This document shows, piece by piece, positions 34,844 to 43,000 of a stretch of DNA of 64,000 bases (its first letter is position 1; each line of letters opens with the position of its first letter). Both the position numbers and the translations under genes were made by a program. The stretch is from Lacihabitans sp. CS3-21 (GTDB lineage Bacteria; Bacteroidota; Bacteroidia; Cytophagales; Spirosomataceae): assembly GCF_024343675.1 (NCBI RefSeq), contig NZ_RJUD01000005.1, forward strand, positions 62,001 to 126,000, given 5' to 3'. The notes beneath the pieces are model-generated. The model searched no databases. It worked only from the letters and a program-made list of their open reading frames with translations, and was not told the DNA's origin.

Positions 34844-35224
34844 ATGAAAATCAGCAGACTATTCTATCTTTTTGTTGTGCCGCTTGGATGCTCAAGTCCG
34901 AAAGTCGAATTGACCAAGGCCAACAAAATTCACTTGGAAAATGCCGCCATCTTTGAAGTTTTAGAAAACAAATTGGATAGTTTACAGAAAATCCGCACAA
35001 ACGAAACCCAAAATGCTGACCTTCAAAACCTTAATCACGAATTAAAAGAACTAGAAGAAAATATGGTAGAAGTGCCTGGTTTTGAACACGAACACCATCA
35101 TGAGGGCCATAACCACAGTCATGCGGCACCTATTAACTATACTGATGATCAGATTTTGGCCATTCAAAAAGAAGTAAAATCGGAACTTTTAAAGATAAAA
35201 GCCAAAGTAGAAAATTTTAAGTAG
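34844..35224 (+). CDS. His-rich lipoprotein (predicted metal-binding)
   Basis: A 126-residue predicted lipoprotein. ATG at 34844 gives a short signal peptide with lipobox VPLGC at Cys16; an in-frame upstream start would lie before the operator-proximal transcript start. The mature part is a charged coiled-coil-like helix (about 25-75). It is followed by a cluster of seven His within residues 82-93 (EHEHHHEGHNHSH) and another helix. His clusters of this type bind zinc, nickel or copper. With the operator upstream, a surface or periplasmic zinc-buffering role is plausible. It converges on the TetR gene with 4 bp between stop codons. I recognise no named family. Confidence 0.75.
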   Translation: MKISRLFYLFVVPLGCSSPKVELTKANKIHLENAAIFEVLENKLDSLQKIRTNETQNADLQNLNHELKELEENMVEVPGFEHEHHHEGHNHSHAAPINYTDDQILAIQKEVKSELLKIKAKVENFK

Positions 35225-35228
35225 GTTT

Positions 35229-35792
35229 CTAGGTTGAAATCATCTGCCAAAGTAAATCAAAAGTTTCGGAGATAATATGTCCTCTTTTGCTTTCCTTCGG
35301 TTCCGAAATTATCAGATACTGATTGATGCTGAATGTATGACCACTTATTAGTGTAAACAGTATTTCTAAATCCATATTTTTCAAAACACCCTCATCTATA
35401 GCGTTTTGTAAAAGTTCTTTTAGGGGTTTTACATATTTTTGGATTTCGTCTTCTGCTATTTTTTTTAAGTATGGAGAAGAATTAAATTGCTCCATGAACT
35501 TGAATTCGGCTATATGTTCTTTGGCCCAATCCAGTGTGGTGGTGTAGTATTTTTTTAGAATATCTTTGAAGGAGGTTTCCTGAGAAATGCTTTCTGTTAT
35601 TTCACAGCCCAGTTTGCCTTTAATATCTAGATAAAGAGCTACCACCAACTCATCTTTGGTGGGGAAAAAATAGAACAAAGTACCGCTAGAAATACCTGCT
35701 TCTTTGGCAATTTTGCTAGTAGGTGTATTGTGAAAACCAAATTCCACAAAAAGCTTCAAAGCTGCGTCTAATACTTTTGCTTTTTTGTCCAT
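35229..35792 (-). CDS. TetR family transcriptional regulator
   Basis: A 187-residue TetR repressor. The helix-turn-helix occupies residues about 5-50 (TSKIAKEAGISSGTLFYFFP), followed by an all-helical ligand-binding domain with no recognisable subfamily. It starts 7 bp after the metallo-hydrolase stop, so both belong to one operon. The operator-like palindrome at 36910-36927 upstream of that operon fits autorepression with release by an unknown small ligand. Confidence 0.88.
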   Translation of the reverse strand: MDKKAKVLDAALKLFVEFGFHNTPTSKIAKEAGISSGTLFYFFPTKDELVVALYLDIKGKLGCEITESISQETSFKDILKKYYTTTLDWAKEHIAEFKFMEQFNSSPYLKKIAEDEIQKYVKPLKELLQNAIDEGVLKNMDLEILFTLISGHTFSINQYLIISEPKESKRGHIISETFDLLWQMIST

Positions 35793-35799
35793 GATTATT

Positions 35800-36906
35800 C
35801 TATTTTACGCTTTTCCACCATTCCGTAAACTTTTGGTTGGGGTCATTTAAATCCACTTTTTCACCAATCATGGGAGTTATGAGGTTTAGATTTTCGGTTT
35901 TATTGTTCTCTACGATTTTGTTCAATGGCTCGTCCCATCTGTGGTTGGCTAAGGCAAATTTAGCAGAATGAACCGGAAACAAACGCTTGGTTTTTAAATC
36001 TTTAGCCGCTTGCAGAATTTCGTGTGGCATGAGGTGAATGTGTTTCCAGCTTTTGTTATATTGGCCGTTTTCGAGTATGGCCAAATCAAAAGGTCCAAAT
36101 TTTGCACCGATTTCGGCAAAGTGTTTGTCGTAACCACTGTCGCCTCCAAGGAATAGATTCTGACTTGGTGTTTTCAGTACAAATGAAGTCCACAATGCTT
36201 GGTTTCTCTTTATTGATCTTCCAGAAAAATGACGTGCAGGGGTAGTATTTACCCAAAAACCACCGCCTAAATCTATGGTTTCATTCCAGTCTTTTTCTAT
36301 GATGATATTGGGGTCATATCCCCAGTACTCGAGGTGTTCGCCAGTCCCTAAGCCTGTTATTACGGTTTTAACTTTAGACTTTAGCTTTAAAATTGTTTTG
36401 AAATCAAGGTGGTCGTAGTGGTCGTGAGAAATGAATAAATAATCGATTTCTGGAAAATCATCTACTGTATACTGGTCAGTGCCTTCAAATGCTTTGGTGG
36501 TAAAAGACAGAGGCGATGCATTACCACTCAAAACTGGGTCCATTAATATTTTTTTGCCGTCGATTTGTATAAAATAAGAGGAATGACCGAACCACACCAA
36601 TACGTTTTCTTTAGGGTCAAGCTGAAGTAAGTCGGTTTTGTGAGAGGGAATTCTCGTTTCAGGCTTTTGACCTTTTTTGTCGCCCAAAGCAAATTCTTTC
36701 ATTACGGTGTAATATGTTGCACCTTCTGTTAAATCAGGCGTAAAGCTTTGGTTTTGAAAGGCCCCATCTCTATAATTTGGTGATTTTTTTATACGTTTTA
36801 ATCTGGCTCCAGATGGCATTCTTCCGAAAACGGACATTCTAAAAAAGGCATTTACGCTCATTACTGCTCCTATAATTAATATTAATATTACTGTTCTTTT
36901 TTTCAT
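35800..36906 (-). CDS. Membrane-anchored metallo-beta-lactamase-fold hydrolase (UlaG/NAPE-PLD-like)
   Basis: A 368-residue protein with an N-terminal hydrophobic anchor (ILILIIGAVMSVNAFF, about 8-23). The metallo-beta-lactamase fold follows, with the metal-binding HDHYDHLD motif near residue 160, the later LGGDSGYDKHF segment and HLMPHE. The overall pattern ALWTSFVL, FLGGDSGY resembles the bacterial NAPE-PLD/UlaG group, which act on phosphodiester lipids or lactones. It is the first gene of the TetR operon. The substrate is unknown; its inducer is probably linked to that substrate. Confidence 0.83.
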   Translation of the reverse strand: MKKRTVILILIIGAVMSVNAFFRMSVFGRMPSGARLKRIKKSPNYRDGAFQNQSFTPDLTEGATYYTVMKEFALGDKKGQKPETRIPSHKTDLLQLDPKENVLVWFGHSSYFIQIDGKKILMDPVLSGNASPLSFTTKAFEGTDQYTVDDFPEIDYLFISHDHYDHLDFKTILKLKSKVKTVITGLGTGEHLEYWGYDPNIIIEKDWNETIDLGGGFWVNTTPARHFSGRSIKRNQALWTSFVLKTPSQNLFLGGDSGYDKHFAEIGAKFGPFDLAILENGQYNKSWKHIHLMPHEILQAAKDLKTKRLFPVHSAKFALANHRWDEPLNKIVENNKTENLNLITPMIGEKVDLNDPNQKFTEWWKSVK

Positions 36907-36909
36907 ATA

Positions 36910-36927
36910 ACTGACTAATCAGTCAGT
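36910..36927. promoter_or_regulatory. Likely TetR operator
   Basis: ACTGACTAATCAGTCAGT is an inverted repeat with 7-bp half sites ACTGACT/AGTCAGT around AATC. It lies 3 bp upstream of the start of the metallo-hydrolase, the first gene of the operon that also encodes the TetR protein. Size and position fit a TetR-family operator. Confidence 0.75.
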
Positions 36928-37023
36928 AAAAGTAGTATATTGTTTTTACAATTGCAGTTTTATTTTTTATGAGAGGTTTTAGTGAAGGATGAAATGCTAA
37001 ATTTAAGATTTTTATGTTTTTGG

Positions 37024-37488
37024 TTAGAGAAGTTTTAGTTTCATTCCTTGATGACTTGCTATATAGCCTAAAGATTCATAAAATCTTAAAGCTTCTGGTC
37101 TTTGCTTATCGGTGGTTAGCTGGATCATGTTACAACCTTTTTGCATTGCCTGTTCTTTGATATATTCAAACATTTTGCTGCCAATTCCTTGTCCTCTATA
37201 ATCCGAATGGATTCTAACAGCCTCTACTTGTGCTCTTAAACCACCTTTATGGGTTAAATATTGAATAAATGTCAGTTGAAAAGTTCCAACTTTTTTACCA
37301 TCCAATTCGACTATAATAAGCTCTTGGTTTGGGTCTTTCGCAATATTTTCAAATGCCATTTTATAGTTTTCTAAAATATTTTCATCAAACTGTTCTCTTT
37401 TAGAACCTAGCTTATCATCAGAAAGCATTTTTATTATATCCAAAAGATCATCATGCATCGCAAGTCTAAAATGAAGTTGATTTTCCAT
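37024..37488 (-). CDS. GNAT family N-acetyltransferase
   Basis: A 154-residue acetyltransferase. From ATG at 37488 it begins MENQLHFRLAMHDDLLDI, the first strand and helix of the fold. The acetyl-CoA pyrophosphate loop is RGQGIGSKMFEYI near residue 103, preceded by VEAVRIHSDYRG, and a later RFYESLGY completes motif B. The longer frame to 37509 is not needed. The acceptor amine is unknown. It is followed on the same strand by the MBL operon but separated by about 100 bp. Confidence 0.88.
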   Translation of the reverse strand: MENQLHFRLAMHDDLLDIIKMLSDDKLGSKREQFDENILENYKMAFENIAKDPNQELIIVELDGKKVGTFQLTFIQYLTHKGGLRAQVEAVRIHSDYRGQGIGSKMFEYIKEQAMQKGCNMIQLTTDKQRPEALRFYESLGYIASHQGMKLKLL

Positions 37489-37530
37489 AATTAATAGTGC
37501 AAATATCAAAAAATTAATTAGTTAGTTATT

Positions 37531-38424
37531 TTAGCTGACGTTTAGCTTTGCCATAGCTCTAACGGGGAAAGTGCCTACTCCTTTGAATTTCGGTGGAATC
37601 GCACTAAACCTAAAGCCCTCTTGTGGTAGTAAATAAAGATTGCAAAGGTGTTCTACAATCAGTATTTCGGCACCTAAAAGCGTGGTATGAACTGGTCTGC
37701 TATTGGTAAGCGTGTTATCTATATTGTGTGAATCTATACCCACCAATTTCACTTGGCCGGCTCTTAGATATTCAGCGGCTTCTTGTGTTAAATATGGATG
37801 GTTTTCGTAATATTTTTCGGTATTCCAGTGATTTGACCAATCGGTGTGAATCAATACAGCCCGGTTTCTAATTTCAAAACCTTCTAGATGTTGTTTGGTG
37901 ATGGCCAAGGTTTCAGTAAATGAAACTGAAATTTTGATGCCTTCTAAATCCGTAAAGGCTTCCAAACCGACCTCTGAAAGGTCTTTTCCGTCAGAAAATC
38001 TATGGAATGGGCAGTCGAGATAGGTACCGGTGTTGGTTACCATCTCTATTTTACCAATCTGAAACTCTGTACCTTCTTCATAGAATTTTTTAGAATCTTT
38101 TCTACTCAGATAATCACAAACAATAGGAGCGGGAAGACCTTTGTAAGTGACCAAACCGTGTTCTATCGTATGACTGAGGTCTATCAATAACGAATTTTCT
38201 GTTTTTTGAGTAATTGGTTTTCTTTTGTGTTGTTCAGCAAAAACTATTTTATTCAGAATTTTAATCTGGCCGACCATCAGTAGCCGCAGGTCTGCCACTA
38301 AATATTCTGCTAATTCTTTATCAGAAATAGAATCCTTATCAATATCTAGTCTAAAATCTTCCCCTTTCAGGCTTCCCCCATTGGTGAAATATATCTCAAA
38401 ATCAAATTTTACTCTTTTGTCCAT
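37531..38424 (-). CDS. Cyclase-family (KynB-like) hydrolase with an added N-terminal domain
   Basis: A 297-residue protein. Residues about 82-297 are the cyclase/arylformamidase fold: LLIDLSHTIEHGLVTYKGLP, TNTGTYLDCPFHRF, AVLIHTDWS and GIDSHNID. The canonical metal motif HxGTHxDxPxH of KynB-type enzymes is altered to N-T-G-T-Y-L-D-C-P-F-H, so two His are replaced by Asn and Tyr. Residues 1-75 are an additional alpha/beta segment with no family I recognise. No other tryptophan-catabolic gene is near, so kynurenine formamidase activity should not be assumed. It lies 42 bp upstream of the GNAT gene on the same strand. Confidence 0.78.
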   Translation of the reverse strand: MDKRVKFDFEIYFTNGGSLKGEDFRLDIDKDSISDKELAEYLVADLRLLMVGQIKILNKIVFAEQHKRKPITQKTENSLLIDLSHTIEHGLVTYKGLPAPIVCDYLSRKDSKKFYEEGTEFQIGKIEMVTNTGTYLDCPFHRFSDGKDLSEVGLEAFTDLEGIKISVSFTETLAITKQHLEGFEIRNRAVLIHTDWSNHWNTEKYYENHPYLTQEAAEYLRAGQVKLVGIDSHNIDNTLTNSRPVHTTLLGAEILIVEHLCNLYLLPQEGFRFSAIPPKFKGVGTFPVRAMAKLNVS

Positions 38425-38532
38425 ATTTATTTATGAAATTAGAAATAAATCCAAATTAGGTTAGAAAACTATTTTTGGTGAAAGAAAAAGTGAATTTTAG
38501 TTAAAGTATTTATGCCAAGTCAGAAAATAAAT

Positions 38533-38561
38533 ACTGCGAGAATCTCAAAGAATCTCGCAGT
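38533..38561 (-). terminator. Hairpin after dnaB
   Basis: ACTGCGAGA (38533-38541) and TCTCGCAGT (38553-38561) are perfect 9-bp complements around an 11-nt loop. It lies about 40 bp downstream of the dnaB stop on the minus strand and is followed by an AT-rich stretch, consistent with termination of the tamB-dnaB transcript. Confidence 0.65.
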
Positions 38562-38600
38562 TTCTCGCAATTTTATTCTATAGAAGACTTCCGATATTCC

Positions 38601-40067
38601 TTACAAATCATTGGCCTTGCTTCCCAATATTTTTGTACCACTTATTTCCTCGTATTTGTCCTGCGACACTGTGAAGCCATCGAATTCTGTAAAGCGGGTG
38701 TATTTGCCCACAAATCGGAGGTTTACACTATCCACAGAGCCGCTTCGGTTTTTGGCTATGATAACCTCGGCCATGCCTTTGGTACTTTCACCCGTTTCGG
38801 TTTCTGTAATCTGGTAATATTCAGGACGATAGAGAAACATTACCACGTCCGCGTCTTGTTCAATGGAGCCAGATTCTCTCAAGTCCGAAAGTTGCGGGCG
38901 TTTGTCTCCTGCCCGCGTTTCTACCGAGCGACTTAGTTGAGAGAGAGCTATGACTGGTATGTTTAGTTCTTTGGCAATTGTTTTGAGAGACCTAGAAATA
39001 GCCGCAATCTCTTGTTCTCGGTTCATGCCACCTTTACCATTGCCAGCAGTCATAAGTTGCAGATAGTCAACTATCAATAGACGAATGTTATGAAAAGCTT
39101 TCAGTCTTCGGGCCTTGGTTCTAAGTTCCAGCACCGATAAGGCAGGGGTATCGTCAATGTAAATAGGTGCGGTAGCCAAATTGTTTAGTCTAGAATGCAA
39201 GGCATGCCAGTCCTCAGTTTCCAAGTCGCCTTTTCTAAGTTTTTGTGAGTCTATTTCTGCTTCAGCAGAAATCAAACGGAGCATTACCTGCTGGCTGCTC
39301 ATTTCAAGTGAAAATAAAGCAACGGGTAATTTAAAATCTATGGCTGCGTTTCGAAGTGCTGATACCACAAAAGCCGTTTTACCCATACCTGGTCTGGCTG
39401 CAATGATGATAAGCTCAGTGTTGTGCCATCCACCCGTAACTCTGTCTAGCGACGGAAACCCTGATGGAACACTGGCAGATCCTCCATCTTGTTCAGCTTT
39501 ATTTTTGAGCTCTTGGATGGTTTTCTGAACTACCATCTGGAGATCGGGTATATTTTTGTTGAGGTTACCTTCTTGTATTTCTCTAAGATTTTGTTCGGTA
39601 TTGTCGAGCAAATTAAAGACGTCAGTGGTGTCTTCGTAGGCTTTGGTTACTACGTCACCCATTATCTTCACGATATTCCTCCGGATTGCATATTGTACAA
39701 TTATCCGGGCATCATGCTCAATGTGGCTGGAAATTGATTTGGCACTTATACGTGCCAAATAAGCCGCTCCGCCAATAAATTCCAGCTCACCTGAAAGCCT
39801 TAGTTGATTCGTTACTGTCAACAAATCCACTGGCTCAGATTTTCCAAAAAGGAGTAAAATTGCTTGGTAGATGGCTTCGTGTTTCTCTGAAATGAAGCTA
39901 TCTGGTTTTAAGACATCTATCACCGTAGTGAGGGCATCTTTTTCTTTTATGACTCCGCCCAGCACGGCAGCTTCCAATTCAATGATGTGCGAAGACTGCT
40001 GAAAATCAAAGATTTGTTCAGGGTTTCGTTTAGGTTTTTCAGGAAATCTTCTTCTTTGTTGTTTCAT
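38601..40067 (-). CDS. dnaB: Replicative DNA helicase DnaB
   Basis: A 488-residue hexameric replicative helicase. The N-terminal helical domain (about 25-130, SSHIIELEAAVLGGVIKE) is joined to a RecA-like motor with Walker A AARPGMGKTAFV near residue 225, Walker B LLIVDYLQLM and the later ALSQLSRSVE and DLRESGSIEQDAD. The length is normal and no intein interrupts the motor motifs. Its ATG overlaps the TGA of tamB (ATGA), which ties its translation to that gene. The primase dnaG lies 16 kb away on the same strand. Confidence 0.96.
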   Translation of the reverse strand: MKQQRRRFPEKPKRNPEQIFDFQQSSHIIELEAAVLGGVIKEKDALTTVIDVLKPDSFISEKHEAIYQAILLLFGKSEPVDLLTVTNQLRLSGELEFIGGAAYLARISAKSISSHIEHDARIIVQYAIRRNIVKIMGDVVTKAYEDTTDVFNLLDNTEQNLREIQEGNLNKNIPDLQMVVQKTIQELKNKAEQDGGSASVPSGFPSLDRVTGGWHNTELIIIAARPGMGKTAFVVSALRNAAIDFKLPVALFSLEMSSQQVMLRLISAEAEIDSQKLRKGDLETEDWHALHSRLNNLATAPIYIDDTPALSVLELRTKARRLKAFHNIRLLIVDYLQLMTAGNGKGGMNREQEIAAISRSLKTIAKELNIPVIALSQLSRSVETRAGDKRPQLSDLRESGSIEQDADVVMFLYRPEYYQITETETGESTKGMAEVIIAKNRSGSVDSVNLRFVGKYTRFTEFDGFTVSQDKYEEISGTKILGSKANDL

Positions 40068-43000
40068 TTTATGAAATTACTACCTGTTGAGTCTAATTTT
40101 AGCATAGACACCTCTTCTTTTTTACCCACACCCAATGGAAAAGGCTTTGCTTTTTTGTTGTTGAGCAAAGAATTGAAGTTTCGAGAAATAATAAAGTTTC
40201 CACCTGATACTATCACATTGCCAGTAGAAGAGAAAGTATAATAATTGGTAGGAACACTTCTGGAATACAGTCTAAATTTATATTCACCATCTTGGGAAAG
40301 GTTATACTCTAACTCACCACCCACTGAAAGCTGCCCAGTAGTGGTGGCATTTATATTGTTTTCAAGACTATTGATAAATGAACTTTTCCCGCTGAGTTTT
40401 ATGCGGTTATTTAGAAATCTGTAACTAAAATTCAGCTGCATATTATTCAAAATATTTTCACGAAAATCGCCAAATTGTACGCCCAGTTCTAGGTTTGGAT
40501 TGAGTTTGTTAGCCAGATTTCCGATTTGGTTTGAAAGCAGATTGCTCACATTATCGATTAAAAACTCTTGTGCCATAGCAGCGGCAATATTGTCAGGGAA
40601 TATCTCATTGAAAACCAAGATGCTAGATACATTTCTACTCAATAACTGTTCATCATTTCGAAGTTTTTGTTCAAAACCTAATAGTGCAGTTTGCCCAGTA
40701 ATCGGAATTTGTTTGAGGTCAAAATTTACATCATATTTGATGGTTGGCGTAAGTAGTCTATCAGATAAAAGTACCGTCACATTTACTGGAAATCGGGAGG
40801 AAGTATTTGCTAATTCAGGAGAAATGGAGGACGGAATTGGGATGTTGGCTGTGTAGTTCGCTCTAAGATCTAAGTTGGCCTCATATGGGTCTCCAGACCA
40901 TGAGATACGGCTACCATCTACAATGTTAAATTTGCGGAGGGAAGCTAAGTTCTGAAAACTGAAATTGTATTTGCCGCTTCTGACCACATATGGGCCACTG
41001 ATGGTGAAATCGCCACGTGTATCATACAATATACTTAATCGGCCTTCGCCAAAAACATTAAGTACGTCATTATTGGTTCGGTCAAATATGATTTCGCACT
41101 CGGCATCTTGGGTAAAGCTTAAATTAAAAGCGATTTTAACTCCACCGGTTTTTATTTTAGGTTTTTTGGTTTTAGCAATCAATGTAGAATCAATTTTTTC
41201 AGCTTTTTTCAAGAATGGAATACCTTCTTGTTTGAGGTCAATTTTTTTTCCACTGTCCATTGGAATCGTAATCTTTGTACCTTTTTTACTGTTTAAATTA
41301 CCCGTTACCACAATATTTTCAAAGTCTCCAGTCATCTGCAAATCTCCACCCGCAAATGCAGTTCCATAGAAAACATCGCTCTCGAAAGATTTCAAGTTCA
41401 ATACCTTAAAGCCATCTTTTCCTTTTATCGAAGCATTGAGGCCAACCATGAATTTGCCAGAACCGCCATTAAAAACACCCCCTTGTATGGTGGCTAAATT
41501 GCCTCCAATAGGTGCATCTCTTACCGTTACGCCCTCAGGCCCAGCAACAAAACCTTCTTCGTTGAGCAAAATTTTATCATCAAAATAAATTGTCGTTCCT
41601 GAGGAAATGACTTTCAGCGAGCCTTTGCTTATATTTATTTGCCCTTTGAATATGGGGTCTAAGGGAGTTCCAAAAATCTCTACATCACCTTCTGCAAGGC
41701 CAGTCATATTGGTCATTACACCGGTCAACATTCCCTCAAACATCTGTAAATTTAGATTCCTGACTTTGGCTTTTAAATTGAGCGAATTATTTTTTATTTC
41801 AGGATCATAGTAGCCACTCATCCTGAATATTTCTTCAAACTGCCTAAATACGCTTCCGTTAATCTTTAATTTATTGGCCAAATTATCCCAGTTGGCTTCA
41901 GTAGTAACTGTTCCAATTAAACTGTTTCGATATTCAAGGTTTTCTATATGAAGGTTGCTGGTAAAAAGTGGATTTTTATAATAATCACGCAAACGAAGTT
42001 CCCCATTTGCAATTCCTTTGGTTTCTACGTTTGTAAATGGTTTAAGCGTAAGTAAATCAAAATCTTGTACAGATAAAATTGATTCCTGTTGAGGATCGCT
42101 TGAAACTATCCCATTAAACCTTACAATTTGATTATTATTTGAGAGTTTTAAGTCGTTAAAAACTACCTTATTCTCTAAAACATTGATGAGGTTGTTTTCT
42201 GAAAACGTCCATTTTTTGTCTATCAAAAATACTTTGCTATTTTTTGGGTTAAATCTAATATCAAATCCTTCTGGTGTGAATTTTACTGACCCGAAAAGCT
42301 CAATATTACTGTTGCTATTTTGTTGATCTATTGAAGCATCAAAATTAATGGTATTGCCTTGGCCCCAATAAGCATTTGCATTGAGATTTTCGGCAAGAAT
42401 GCCATTACTAATTTTTTGATTTTTTGAAAAAAGAATCAAGGAAGTCAATACTTCGGGCGATTTAAAGAATTTGGAAGTATTAAAGTCTATCGTTGAACTA
42501 TAAAATTCGTTTCCTTTAAAACGCATGGTGTCAATTTCGGCCTCTAAAGAAAACTCTGAAGTTGCTCTGGAGGAGAACTTTCCCTTTAAATTTGAGCCTG
42601 AAGAAACATAAATGTTAGGATCAAAAAAGCCGAAGAAGCGTCTGCTATCTTTGAAATAGAGTTGATAGTTGGCATCATAAAAATCAGTTTGAGCGTTTTT
42701 CTTGACATTTTTGGCCCGATAATAACTTAGTCGGTCTTCTTCTGTTTCTTCAAAATAGAGTTTGTATTCTTTTACCAAAATGCTGACATCAGAAATTATT
42801 TTACTGGGTACAAAATCTCCATTGATATAGATATTAAAAAACTCCGAAACCATCGAAAAACGTCTTTGATTTTCATTAATACCCGAGTTAAAATAAAGAG
42901 AATCAATAGCCAAAGAGTGATTGTCATCCTCTAAAACTGTGTTTGAAAATCTCGCTCTACCAATCCAGTCGTCCAATTTATTTCCTATAAAATCGAAGTT

